A program made the translations under genes and the position numbers. A stretch of 64,000 nucleotides of DNA from Metallyticus violacea (lineage: Eukaryota > Arthropoda > Insecta > Mantodea > Metallyticidae), in contig CM060831.1 of NCBI GenBank assembly GCA_030762175.1, forward strand, positions 138,612,001 to 138,676,000. The letters run 5' to 3'. The notes under the pieces are model-generated. The model made no database searches. It saw only the letters and a program-made list of their open reading frames with translations, and was not told the DNA's origin. Within the stretch, counting starts at the first letter, position 1, and the number at the start of each line of letters is the position of its first letter. This document shows positions 11,386 through 23,493 of the stretch, piece by piece.

Positions 11386-13190
11386 TTAAAATCAGTAATA
11401 TGTTTAACATCTTATATGCTGATCTTTGTATTAATTGGGTATTTTCCTTTGAATTGTTGTATATTTGTTTTATTTATTGATATTTCAAAATTGTAAAGTT
11501 TTGCTATTTTGTTTCATTCGCCTAGAGTTCTTTGATGATTATTCTCTGTTAGTATTGCCTCTAATAATCTGCAAATAGAATAAGAGTCTCCGTTTGTTTT
11601 TGGTACTACTCTATAACTCGAAATTAAAAAATCTAAATCCCAGGCTAATATTATCCCAGTTCCAGGGATGAGGGATTTATTTCTTTGACGTGGGGAGGCA
11701 TGTAATTCAGTATTTTTACATCATCAGTACAGCGAGCTCTTGAAATTACTGTTTTGACAGATTTTTCGGCAAAATCCTCACCTAGAAATACATTATTTTA
11801 ATATATTTAAAATTCTTCGTATATTTGCACCAATGGAATCACAAAATCACAAACAGAGAACGTTGCTGAGATGCTATTAATTGGAAGGCATATTTCACAC
11901 TAAACTGTACAATAATCTGGCCTGCTCTAATCAAAAGAAACGAAGAAAGAAAAACCTTTAAATACACAACTATAATATAAATGCGACAGCTGGAAAGAAA
12001 ACAGTGGCAACACTTTTGCTATCAGGGCATGTCTAGAGGAATAGCATAGCTGTTGAACACAGCATGTATGTAGACGAACGAAAACGTAGCTGTCCAGTAA
12101 TGGTATCAATTTACATCGCCCTAAAGTGATATTTATTAAAAAAAGAACCGTGTGCATGGCTTAAAACTGAGGTAGGAGAGAATGTCATGCAGAATTGGAG
12201 AAGCCTGCGACAATGAAACTTTGGTATTTCGTTGGGTGTCAGACTTTCCTCATGGATCTGATAGAGTGACAGATGCAGCACGTTTCGGTTGTCTTATCTT
12301 TTAAGCGCATTACATTGATTTGGTTCAATCATTGCTGAAGGTGGGTTGTTAATGGAGTGAGAAATCAGAATAAGCAAAACAGAGAATTACACTGAAGGAA
12401 TGCACAAGGTTCCAGGATCTAGTATAAATTATCATTACTTTCTTTCCTGACCTCATAATCTAGACATTAAGAAAAACCAAACAAAACCTTTAACAGTAAC
12501 AGTTTAATCCAAACCACAATGCTATCAACCACATCCTATAGCCACAATTTGTCTATGATGCGAAAGACCAACATATATTAGAGTAGTCTAGAGAGCGCTG
12601 CACTCTGTTACCGGTAGCTGTTAACAAAAGAAAGGTTTCAAATCAGAAGGATAATGTTCTCGCTGTTACAGAGGTAAATAACGCCTTATCAGGGATGCGG
12701 TACCTCGTGAGAATGGGCCCGCAGGCTGTCGAGCGTAACGGCAGCATCTGTCGGCGGCGCAGGTCATCGATCTGCCGCCTAATTCGCTACCACACCTGCT
12801 GCCTGCTTGCCTTCATGCAAGGGTGTCACTTCCAATGGTTCACCGCACTTCACTTGAGAATAAGACCTTGATATAATTCTACTTTTAACTAATTGATTCA
12901 TTATCAGCTGTGCGATTGGCAAGTAGTAAAACTGGCCAAAACTGCCATACACTCCAGCTACTTGACAAACAGTATCGCAAAAGTTTTCTTTCCGTTGAAT
13001 ATTTAAAATACAATTTAAAGAAATTATCTTTTATGGAAGTTGCTCCAATTGAAACATATATTTTGTCAGAAAAAGAAGAGAGGGAGAGAGAGAGAGGAGA
13101 GAGAGAAGAAAGAGAAAGCAATCCGGCTTTTATTTCTTTCTGGATTTGATTATTCGGAACGGAAGAGATTATTTCAGTATTTTAGTCTCG
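11386..13190. other. Intergenic DNA with GC-rich patch
   Basis: Mostly AT-rich. A GC-rich patch at about 12690-12830 and a GA-rich run at 13078-13107 stand out. No frame looks coding. Confidence 0.45.
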
Positions 13191-13194
13191 CTCA

Positions 13195-13668
13195 ATGACT
13201 GACCATTTATGCCCACACCCTCAGTGGGCCCCTCCGGGAGTAAGAGATGAGTTGAGGGATACACTGAGTGGCTAAGGATTCACGATAGGTGAGGTACGGA
13301 TCCAATTGGGGCTCCTAACATTGCTTCCGGGCAGAAAGCTCCAAAGCCGGCGCAGTCTTCCTTCAAATATTTCCAGCACCTCAGAAAGCCGCTTGCACAC
13401 CAGGCGTTGGGGCAGAAAACTTTCCAAAGTGCAAGCCACCGGCACACCGCACATGCCCAATCTTGCCACTTTCGACACTGTAACAGAACCAACGAAATGA
13501 AAGTGAGAGAGCAGAAAATTCGTGGAAAGGAAAGATCCACCCCATCGTTTGTCTAAACGTCCAACAATGAAAAGCTAGAAGTCAGGATGGTCGGCCTCAA
13601 GGGATTTGAACCAAGGATCTCCTGAATGAATTCCTAGCGTTTCTGCTAAGCTATCCCGCTAGATTCGT
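13195..13668 (-). repeat. SINE-C copy, near full length
   Basis: Reads leftward from a tRNA-like head: an A-box-like segment at about 13637-13655 and a B-box-like GGTTCAAATCCC at about 13600. It continues through TTTCGTTGGTTCTGTTACAG and GGTGGCTTGCACTTTGG. Aligns with 49055-49443 over most of its length. Open frames inside it on both strands are artefacts. Confidence 0.7.
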
Positions 13669-14450
13669 GGGTAAGTTATTAAAACATAAAATGAATATGT
13701 TTCTGTTGATATTTTATATTAAATATGACAGATACACAGTAATCAACGTGTGTAATAATTTTGAAATGCCTAGCATTAGTGTTTTCGATTTGTGTTTTTC
13801 AAAATTGTTCATTCTCACAAATATACGACAATTTTATAGCACCAAAACTGAAAACTAAAAAACTTAATTATGTAGTCACATATCTCTTTACTTTCTAGAA
13901 AACTTTTCAAATCAGTAATAATTTGTAAGTTTTCTTAACGTTTGATTTCATATGTATTGTCTATTCTTAGTTCGTTCGTCATAGTGACTTGCTAGGCGCG
14001 CGCGAGTGACTGGAATGTAGTTTTTACTCAATTTATAAAGGCGAATGCTAATGACTATTGGTACCGGTGAATTTTGGACTTGTTTACTTCATCATTTAAC
14101 GTTATTCGTGGTTTTGAATAAGTATGCCATTTAATGTTAACTTTTAAAAATATTAGCAGAAATGTTTTTGCTCTCTTCTAAAGCATTAAACATTGCTAAA
14201 CCTTACGACTGAACTTCGAATCTAGTCACAATTTTTTCCCCATACACATAGCAGGTGGTACACCAGGAGCAATGCTGGGTACGTATTCGCAATTTTCTAT
14301 ATAATGTTCCAAATTTTCGAACGAGAAGCTCAATTAGAACGTATGTCTTAGCACATACTTAGTACTTAGTCCATAAGCAATTTGATTCTTACAATTATAC
14401 GGAGTTAAATGACATTATATTTTCTTTAGTTTCACTTAACATAAATAATT
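13669..14450. other. Intergenic DNA, no gene seen
   Basis: AT-rich with no recognisable repeat copy or coding signal. Confidence 0.45.
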
Positions 14451-14870
14451 GAGTGGGGTGGTTGAGGCGATAATGTTGAAACTGAGGAGATCCTTTGGGG
14501 CCGACTATCCTGAACTTGGATTTTTTCTTGATTTTCTCTGGTGGCTTAGGCCAATGCTGGATGCATTTTTTGTTTCCATTAATTTTCCGCTCTACCATTT
14601 AACATTATTTCAATCCAATGCTTCTGCTACAGGCTCGAAAATACCAAAACTAGGTGGGCTGGTGCGTTGATACAGTGGCTTGCGCTTATGCGGCTCTAGA
14701 AATCCTTGGAGGGAGTTCTCCGCCTGCATCAGTGTATCCTATCTGGAAACTTGTCTACATCCGTAGCTTAACACCTTTAAATCCTGGCCGCTTGATGTCT
14801 CCCACACCTCCCGGAGATGGCGCAACTCGGGGTGTAGCCACTAACGGCTAGCCTAAGAGCAAAACTGACG
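14451..14870 (+). repeat. SINE-C copy
   Basis: Begins with a degenerate tRNA-like head (GGGGTGGTTGAGGCGATAAT), continues through GATTTTCTCTGGTGGCTTAG and TGCTACAGGCTCGAAA, then GGTGGGCTGGTGCGTTGATA and CTTGCGCTTATG. Same order of blocks as the reversed copy at 49055-49443. Confidence 0.7.
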
Positions 14871-15963
14871 TACCGAAATATCCTCCTTCATCTTTAACAA
14901 TTCAATCCAATCTAAAAGTAAATTAATGCTATTTTTCTAAGAATTATAGTAGTTCATAACATGACTGACCATTAAACAATTGTTGTAATCTTTAACTGCA
15001 ACGGTTTTTTAAAAGTGTTTAGGTAAAGTAATTATAGAAACAGGTGTCACATTTTTAATGATAGCTTTTACGCCCAAAAACTAGATCATTATAAGTAATG
15101 CACATAAATAAGATAGGCGTGAAGTCTCTATGCAAAATGGTACAATTTTTTGGTTACTTTTATAAATAAATGCAACTAAATGTAGCTAAAATAAGTGAAG
15201 TGCTTCATTTGGTATAACGAACAAAATATCTTTGCAAACAATTAATAATCTGTAATAAGTCTACTCGAATTCTATACTAACAATGGACTATTTAAAATAT
15301 TTTATCCTCCTTGTTTACATTGTGTACATTGGAAGCCTAACTACATGTCATTATGAATTATGCTCAAAATTATCTGCTGTAACTTGTGTCAAGATTATAA
15401 CAGGCCATTCATTTCAACAGAAAATCCTGCTAACTACCCACTACCTTTTGCAAATCTTACTAGGTTAAGGTTAAGGTTAAAGGTCTGAAAGCTATGTAAA
15501 TATTGTAGTGCCATCGCAGATGGTATCTGGGTACACAAGCTACAAGGTAGAAGGAGGGAATCGAAAAACAAATACATGGAAATCATCAATATATCAGGAC
15601 GTTTACAGCACGGCAGGGCGGTGTTTGATAAGCGTCTGTACTTTAAGTCTCAACCAACCCACCTAGCTACTGTTCCATGTAACACAGTGCTTCATGACAC
15701 TCCCGTGCTTGAAGATTGCTACTTTTACATTCCCATCTTCAAACGATGTCGCCAACACGGTGACTTTCAACGGTTGCTTAGTAGCCACAAGCTAATATAC
15801 CTCCCATCTGGAATAGGACTAAAAATATACCGGGTGAAAAGCGTATAGATGTCATCCTTTGAACCAGAAAGAGATCCAAGTGAGGGCAGTCTTCGATCTT
15901 TCATAGATATGTAGAGAAACGCTCGGCAAGCGCGCCTTCCTCTTTTAGCTAATGTGGCTTGTC
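14871..15963. other. Intergenic DNA, no gene assigned
   Basis: Contains a GGTTAA triplet repeat at 15463-15480 and a 90-codon frame at 15576-15848 that is less AT-biased than its surroundings but matches nothing I recognise. Confidence 0.4.
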
Positions 15964-16248
15964 GGTCCTGGTGGTGTAGTGGTTACCATACTTGCCTCCT
16001 AAACCCAAGATCGCGGGTTCGAACCCGGCCAGGACCGATGGATTTTTTCGGGGCGTAAAAATCCTAAGTATGGCTTCCTTCGGAAGGGAAGTAAAGCCAT
16101 GGGTCCCGTGTCGTACATTTACGGCACGAAAAAGAACCTCAAGCCTGAAAGAGAGGCCTCTGAGCAAAATTTGTCGGCCGTTTCATGCCTTGAGTTGAAT
16201 GGGACGCTGATGACCTGAGCTGTTAAAGAGCGTCCATAAATAAATCAT
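15964..16248 (+). repeat. SINE-A copy, full length, well preserved
   Basis: The tRNA-derived head GGTCCTGGTGGTGTAGTGG contains an A-box-like segment, a perfect GGGTTCGAACCC B box, and a 3' CAGGACC that pairs with the 5' GGTCCTG like an acceptor stem. The body follows (GGGGCGTAAAAATCC, then CTTCGGAAGGGAAG, then CCCGTGTCGTACATTTACGG) with a tail GCGTCCATAAATAAATC. About five base differences over 280 bp separate it by eye from the copy at 59859-60157, making these the youngest-looking members. Transcription would be by RNA polymerase III. Confidence 0.92.
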
Positions 16249-17599
16249 TCCATTCCGCTACTGTGCAGACGCGTATTAAGGGTGGCAGTAGAGAGGACGT
16301 GAGATGCATGTCCTCACAGCGCTGTTCTGTTCCGTACTGAATGTCGAAAAGTGGCTGCGATTATGTTGCACCAATTGCATACAGAGAATAGTATTAATGT
16401 GTGATATTAACTAAGGCAGTTCTTTCGTGTATTTTCAGCTAAAGTATTTAGAAACGAAACGCACATTTCTTTAATTTTGAATGAAAATATGAAATAAAGT
16501 TATTTACAGTTAAACATTTACTTATGTGTACTTAAAGTAAACAATAATAAATATATAACATTACCTTTCAGTTAAATTATCAGTGAAAGAATATAAATAT
16601 AGCAATTCAATAATATCCAATAAAAACAAAATAGTTTATTAATTAATGTCTATGAATATAATAAAAATAAAATAATTAAATTTATTTAATCATACAGTGA
16701 ATATTGGAATTATTGCTTGCGTAGTGTAAAAGTGCAATTTGTAACTGAACGAACAACCAAATTCCAATTTAAAAGTGCAAGGGCGGTGTGTTCACAGAGC
16801 GCTAACTCCCTCTCATACTAAACCGGTTTGGAGTTTATACAAGGTCAGAGAGCACGTGCCTTTGAAATATTCCAATCTTGCAATGTCGCAGCATCGAACT
16901 ACGGTTAATAGCTACGAGTTATATGAAACAAAAACATTAATTGTGGCGAAACGAAGTCCTTAAGGAAGAAAGTGAAGATAACAATAAATGCTGATCAGCC
17001 TTGTTCTATCATGTCTTTCAGTTATTCTGTATTTGAAATATAAGTCAATGAGAAGTGAAAAAATAATTGTTGTAATACTTTTCCATGGTCTAAATTCGTA
17101 TATTTTTTCACTTCTCTTTATATTTGGAAACATCTCAGCTGATGACATCCGTGCATCTTGCACATAACGCTGATGACCTAAGAAATTAAAGAGCATCCGT
17201 AAATAAACCAAAATCTTTCACCAGGTATACCTATCAGTTTGAAAAGTGTTCTGCAATTCTGCCTTTTGTTCCATTTCAGTTAGTATAGGAGTATCGCTAT
17301 TGCAGTGAATCGCAGAAGTGTAGAAATTGGTGCTGGCCGGGCGTCGTGGTGCGTGGTGAACGTAGACAATAATTTAAAATATGTTTTATACATTGCAAAA
17401 ATCCTTTGATAACATTTACACTGTCTGCAAAAAGAGTTTGTACGTATAACACATTGTCAACAAAACGGCTAGCAAAGTAATTATAGAGTCTTCATTTCTC
17501 TGGTTAATCAGATATTGAGTTTGCCGTCGGCAAATTAGTGCGGAAAGGCCTTGCCACTTGCCGAGGAAAATGATGCCACGCGGTCATCGAAACGACCAA
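16249..17599. other. AT-rich DNA with a hairpin and a SINE-A tail
   Basis: A perfect 16-bp inverted repeat (GAGAAGTGAAAAAATA at 17050-17065 and its complement at 17101-17116) can form a hairpin with a 35-base loop. A 3' SINE-A remnant lies at 17165-17212 (ACGCTGATGACCTAAG, then GCATCCGTAAATAAACC). Nothing coding is seen. Confidence 0.6.
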
Positions 17600-17765
17600 C
17601 ATGGATTACAGAGATCGCTAAGGGTGGATTAATAAACGATAGGTTTGTCGTTCACAACCCTCCAGGACCGTTTTCCATGACTGAAATTTTCTTCAGTCCC
17701 CAATACTTATTATTTCATCTCGTGTATCATCAGTGCCTACCACCTCTAGTGCCGCAGTAGTATAC
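17600..17765 (+). repeat. SINE-B copy, degenerate, internally deleted
   Basis: Traces of the head (GAGATCGCTAAGG) are followed by CCAGGACCG, a shortened middle and CATCTCGTGTATCATCAGTG, then CCTCTAGTGCC. The block from the AAATGGCAAATG segment to CCTTCC is missing. Confidence 0.65.
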
Positions 17766-18085
17766 CTGAACATTACACACAATCACCTCCATTTGCTGTC
17801 GTTTTCATTTCTTTATCATTATTATAATAATTATAATAAATATTATACTCATCATTACACAAGATATTCAAAGAGTCTGATAGCAAAACTAATATCTCAT
17901 TAACGAGGTAAATGAAGACGCATATGTAATGTATAAAACGTAAATGCGTCATAATGTAAACATTATTATAAAAGTTTGCAAATTAACATCAAATTTGGTT
18001 TCACCTTTTCGATGTAACGGCAACACTTAATATTCGTTGAAACTTCTAGACATTTGGACTGTATTTAAGAAATAGCTCCCGTGTA

Positions 18086-18087
18086 GC

Positions 18088-18152
<65 letters not shown>

Positions 18153-18303
18153 TTATGGGGGATCCCTCCCTGAGATCAGGGGAATATACACAGAGGTCTG
18201 TGCAGCCCACAGGTTTTTTCCATTTGGGACGGCACCTAGAAGCAAAATCGACACGCCTTTCGGCCGTAGACCATTCCGCCGCCCAATGCCAGAATTTCAC
18301 TGC

Positions 18304-18384
<81 letters not shown>

Positions 18385-18385
18385 C
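18086..18385. repeat. Two AAT-type microsatellites around a unique core
   Basis: (TAA)n occupies about 18088-18150, and (CAA)n passing into (TAA)n occupies about 18300-18381. The 150-bp stretch between them, and the bases after 18386, are GC-rich and non-repetitive. Frames running through the repeats on both strands (Thr/Ile or poly-Leu/Val/Tyr tracts) are artefacts. Confidence 0.9.
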
Positions 18386-20340
18386 CGGGGAATTGCAAGT
18401 GCGGAAGAACGCCGCTTTATCAACGCCATATCTCAATCTGAGCTTTTCAGATCGGATTTGCTACCTCCCAAGTCAACGAACTACCTAACTGCCCTAAATA
18501 GGCTGGACATGTATTGTTACTTTTGTAATGGTGTGAATTAAACCCGGGTACGCAGGGAGACACTTGTTGGCAATTGCTAATCTTAGATTTGGGAAAAAAT
18601 CAAGAATGACTTGAATAACAATGTGAATCACATTGAAACAAGTGAAATGTCTTGCGATATCAAAGCCTGCACTCTTTTGCGAGAAATGATGCTTTAAAAT
18701 AGCTTGATGATCGAGCTTGTGCATTCATTTTTATTTGTGAGAAAGAGAAAGATCTGCGGGGGTTTGAAACTGGTGGATAGCCCATCTCATTTTTCTTTCC
18801 ATGCTTTATACTTTTGGCAGACATCACCAATGTTTCGACCGCCTGAGAGGATCATGTTTCCTTATTCAGGGAGCGTACAATTTTGGCAGCGCAGGGGTTC
18901 AACAGGTGGACGACCGCCTCACGAACGAAAAATACGCGGCATGGGCTGGAACGACATGCACGCTGTTCATGGTTTAGTGCTACTGTACTTACAAGCAATT
19001 GAGATGCAAATTAGGATGCGATTTTAACGAGGAACTAAATATTTGGCTGAAAATTATTTCTGGGTAAGACGTGTATTGACCTTTGCAGTAGTTTTAGTGA
19101 GGATATGGTGTAAGAAACATGACTGTGTTTCTATAGCACTTAAAACAATGGATTTTCTGTATTCAGCAGAAGAATAAAAGAGTCATTGTTCAGTTTCGAG
19201 GGAGAAAATGTTCCAGCCTTTGTCGTTCTTTTAGATACTGGAATCTAAGCTAAAATTCTCAAAGTGCATTTACATTAATGTAAAAGTCTTCATTGTAGTG
19301 TTTTAAACATTTGAGGGTATATGAAAATAGAGTGATTTTTTATTTTTTGTTTTGTTTTCTGGTCAAGCTCTATAACACCTGTGTGAAAAAGTTACAATAT
19401 GTACGACTGGAGGGGAAATTTACATTTTTTGCATATCAGAATTAGGTCAATAATAAAGTGCTACATTATAACACTAGCTGCATAAAATTACCGTTACGTC
19501 ATTAAATTGTTTATATTGCTAAAGTAATATCATAAACGGAATACTATTGTATCATAAAATTGAGGTAACAATTTAAGAATTACTGAAAACAAATGCAGTT
19601 ATCTTTATAGCAGAACACATAATTACATAATAGTTAAACTATTATAAGTTAATGTTAGCTAACAAATGAATTAGTAGAATTTGATAATGCTAACTTTTCT
19701 GAAATACAAACCAACACTAAAGTTTCTAAATAACCTTAATCTTTTTATTACTCATCCAATTAATGAATCTGTTGTACTCTAAGCTTCTTAACTTTAACCA
19801 CACTCATCTTAGACTGTTTTCAAAGTTATATATAATATGTATTTCATTTGTTTTCTGATGATATTACTTCTTTTATTTTCTGTAATATGGCCCATAAACT
19901 ATAGCTGTTATAGAACGCGTAAATGTATCGTTTTTTTCCCACCTCTGTGCATTAAGTTCATAACTTTCTCCAGTATTTCAATTGTTATATACTTTTATTA
20001 TAAACAACTTTACTCTATACATAATGAAAAAAAATTTTGCTTCTTACCCGCTTGTTACACTAAAGGTAAAACATTATTTTCCCATCATAAATCAGACCTT
20101 TCCACTAGACAGAAAGAAATAAAAAGAAAATTTCAATAAATTGTCTTTGCATATTGTTTCTCTTCACACTGCTATGCAATGCAACTGATACAATACAGAT
20201 ATGAGCACCACACACACACGCACGCACAAAAAGACATAGAGAAGAAAACTAGAAATTAAATTCAAAATAAGTATTGTGCAATGTCGTTGAAACATTGAAA
20301 ACAACTGTTATTAAACAAGCCAGACATGGTCAGTAACAGA
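18386..20340. other. Intergenic DNA, no gene assigned
   Basis: The first 150 bases continue the GC-rich unique sequence next to the microsatellite. The remainder is AT-rich. A 100-codon hydrophobic frame at 19837-20139 has the composition expected from AT-rich noise. Confidence 0.45.
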
Positions 20341-20371
20341 AAAACAAAAGAACAAAATTAAAAAAAAAAAA

Positions 20372-20800
20372 ATGCAAGATCATGAAGGACAAAATACCTA
20401 TAATATTAATAAACCAGTTATCTCAGGCAACAACATCGCACAAATAGCTACCAGAAGCAAATGGCAATGGAGCGGTTACGTCGCAAGAATGCAGGACAAT
20501 AGGTGGACATACAAGATTTCCATGTGGGACCTCCGAATAGGAAAAGGACAGAAGAAGATGAACAGAGCTCTTCAAGAAACATGCCGGTCCAGATTGGTCA
20601 AGAGTAGCAGGAGGAAGAGAAAAAAAGGAAATCTCTCGAGAAGTAACTAGTGCAGTGAGAAATGGAGTAACCAAAGAACAAATCGGAAAGAGTGTCAAAC
20701 AGCATTCAAATAACTAGCGTGGAATAGCTCCCCACGTTAGGAAAAAGCGAACTTTCCCTGCTTGTTACGAGGCCTTTGCCCTTAAGGGGCGCAATAGTCT
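20372..20800 (+). pseudogene. LINE ORF2 3' fragment (RTE/Jockey-like)
   Basis: The frame gives KWQWSGYVARMQDNRWT, the conserved block after the RT domain of several insect non-LTR retrotransposons (K-WAGH-AR---RW--). A shift then gives GPDWSRVAGGREKKEISRE and a stop near 20717. The following GAGGCCTTTGCCCTTAAGGG and an imperfect A/T tail look like a 3' UTR. RT and endonuclease domains are absent upstream, so this is a 5'-truncated dead copy. The clade is uncertain. Confidence 0.7.
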
Positions 20801-22195
20801 ATTATTATCTTTGTCATGTCATGTATTGACGGACAGCTTTGAATGGTTCGTCTTTCTTTGTTGATTCGAATTCTCCTGTAGTCTCCACATATCTTTGTCG
20901 GGAAACATAATTTAAAAATAAGTAATTAAAGTATATTAATTTTTAAAAATGACTTGTTTTAGGCAGTTCTGCGTTCAGTAGACTGGATTTTTGACATTTG
21001 TAATCATCTGCAGTTATTTCCCACATCGTTATAAAGGAGATGCGAGATCTGCCCATTAGCTATTGTATATTTCATATTATGATGTAGTTGACAGCAGATA
21101 GAAGTGAAAGTATCGAACCTTTGCACCTGCTTGTGTATATCTGAAAGGAAGACCCAGCACCCAAGAGGTGCTACTTTGGACATGCACTGACTGTACCACT
21201 ACCAGGTGAACGAGTTGGGCTACAGTACAACTTCCTTCAGGTTAATTTGTATAGCTGTTTTGATACTTTCGTGTGGTGTGCTGCTCGCCACAAAAAATTG
21301 TAATAGATTAACGCCGGGGAGGAGTTGTGTTATAGATTCCGTTTCAGTGGCACCAGGTGGAGTTCGCGACAGTGGCGGAGCTGCTGCGGTTAGGTGCTTC
21401 GCCCTTTACTATCGTCAAGGTCTGTAAACCCCAATGGAAATGTGAGGAAGAGTAAATACGGTAGATGACTCCTTAAAGATAATTCATTTCATTTTTCCTT
21501 GACTGTCCGATATCTTATTATTTTACAAGTGTGTGCTACAATTTTGCTCTTCTTTTTCTTTTGTAATGCGCTTGTGTGTCTGTTGGCTACTGTTCTTGCT
21601 ACAGTGTCAGGCAAAAGTTTAGGAGCATTAATATTAGTTGAACTTCTGAGAATTGAGCTTTAGAAGGATGGTTCTCAAGATGTTAACATAGTACGACGTT
21701 ATAGTTATTTATGTTATAAGAGAGCGAATGACGAATTTTTTTCATGAGTGAAAGGGCAAATTTTTCCAAGGGAACATAAATTATGTAAATTCGTGGCATA
21801 CAATATTTTTTCAGTACTATTATTTGAACCGTAGTAATATAAACATTTAATGAAATATGTGCATTAATCATTGCTTATTATTATCTTTGACAATGTTGGT
21901 TGTTGAGGAAAGAGAACTGAAACAGTTCATTGTTTATGAACATCTAAACATTGTAAATTGAAAAGTTCAAAGAAAATTATGATTTTATTTATTGTAAGAA
22001 TATCCTGCAATTATATCATTTCTGTATAAATTCATGAACGTATTTCCCTTTTATTCTTATTAATTTAAGTATTTTTAGGAGTGAATAAAATTCATAGCAG
22101 TGCATGTACTATTTTTAGTTCAGTGCAAAACTATTGTTTACATGTTAAAGACCACCAAATAAATACCAGTTTAAATTTTGGCGTTGGGGAAAATA
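20801..22195. other. Intergenic DNA, possible Tc1 end
   Basis: TACAGTGTCAGGCAAAAGTT at 21600-21619, continuing TAGGAGCA, resembles a Tc1-type terminal inverted repeat. No partner repeat or transposase was found. Otherwise featureless. Confidence 0.35.
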
Positions 22196-22483
<288 letters not shown>

Positions 22484-22894
22484 TTTAAGTTTAACCTTTT
22501 CTACTCTTTTGCAGTCATATCCTAAGGACTGGAAAAAATCCCTAAATAAAAATATCGGGCAGGCAGCTTAAAACCCATGAAACAGTCCTCACGGCGGTCC
22601 ACACCCACTAAAATATAATTATAATGTATATTTATGTAAGTCCAGCTATATTTTGGCATTCTAATTAGTAATATAAATATTATGTATATATGTGTGTCAT
22701 AAGTTCACAAGTTTTAACTTCGATATAAGAATGTACAAAACTGAAAGTCTGGATGAGGGTCGCATGTGAAGCCCCCTTTTTTCTTTTTTAAAATATCTCC
22801 TTTTGCAGGATTAATAGACTGAAGACCTTTAAATCCGTTTGAAGCTCTGATCCCGACCGGTAGTTGTACAGCTATCCCTTCAAACCAGCCAATG
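22484..22894. other. Intergenic DNA before LTR-like block
   Basis: No repeat family or coding signal recognised. Confidence 0.4.
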
Positions 22895-23493
22895 TCGACA
22901 AAAGTTTTAAACTTTCAAATAACAACGAATGAAAGGTGGGGCAGGTGAATTTAACCTGCCAATGATAGATGTACGTTTGAACTTTTAAAGAAGGGGGCGA
23001 CGCTTGCGCGTGCCTTTAGGCGTCTCCTAGCTAACGATCTTCTATTTGAATTTTATATACAAAGAAGAGCTTGCTCGGCTGGTGCATGCAATTCAAGTCA
23101 GTTCTAAGTACTACACGCCGAGAGACTCATTTCTCAGTTTTAAGTTTTACACGCGGCGAGATCCTCGCAGTTTGCAGAAACAGTTCGCATTACTCATTAT
23201 ATTTCGATTTTCAGTTTCACGCGCCGCGGCACTCCTCTATAAGTTTCACACATAGCAAATAAGTTTGTAGCTAAGTCTATCGTGAGCAAAACACCAGAGG
23301 GCTTGAAATATTTCAGACATAGTAAAGCACCAATAGATATTCCGTCATTTCGCGTGCTTATTTACACTACTGAAATCCTCTCCCAATTCCGTTAAGAACA
23401 AGTGAACAAAATGGCCGCATTCACCGTGAAAAATTATTGCCATTGAAGCGTGGGCAACAGCGCCGAAGCCACCAGTAATCAATCTACAAAATT
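22895..23493 (+). mobile_element. Putative 5' LTR of a retrotransposon
   Basis: The block upstream of a tRNA-Lys primer-binding site has LTR character: a TATATA at 23054-23059, a TCAGTT initiator-like motif at 23098-23103 of the kind used by Gypsy-group LTRs, several GC-rich ACACGC/GGCGAG repeats in the presumed R/U5 and an ending of CTACA just before the binding site. The left edge is a guess (a TGTCGAC at about 22893). No second LTR and no gag/pol frame exist in the window, so the element is only a decayed 5' piece. Confidence 0.45.
23054..23103 (+). promoter_or_regulatory. LTR core promoter candidate
   Basis: TATATA followed about 40 bases later by TCAGTT. The spacing is a little longer than the usual 30, so the assignment is tentative. 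It depends on the downstream primer-binding site being real. Confidence 0.35.

Noticed and set aside
15463..15480. Interstitial telomeric repeat
   Set aside because: Three GGTTAA units; insect telomere repeat is TTAGG, so the period and sequence do not fit.
15576..15848. 90-codon frame as a gene
   Set aside because: Less AT-biased than its surroundings, but no homology recognised and no start or splice context.
15964..16036. Functional tRNA gene
   Set aside because: A and B boxes and acceptor pairing are present, but the anticodon arm is irregular and the sequence continues into a SINE body repeated many times.
15992..16198. 68-codon frame starting MPPKPKIAGSNPAR, seen again at 59890-60096
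   Set aside because: It lies wholly inside SINE-A copies; recurrence is due to the repeat, not a conserved protein.
18046..18541. Frames of about 128 codons on both strands
   Set aside because: Extended by AAT/CAA microsatellites; the non-repetitive parts show no family resemblance.
19837..20139. 100-codon hydrophobic frame as a membrane protein
   Set aside because: The Phe/Ile/Leu/Tyr richness matches what AT-rich DNA encodes by chance.
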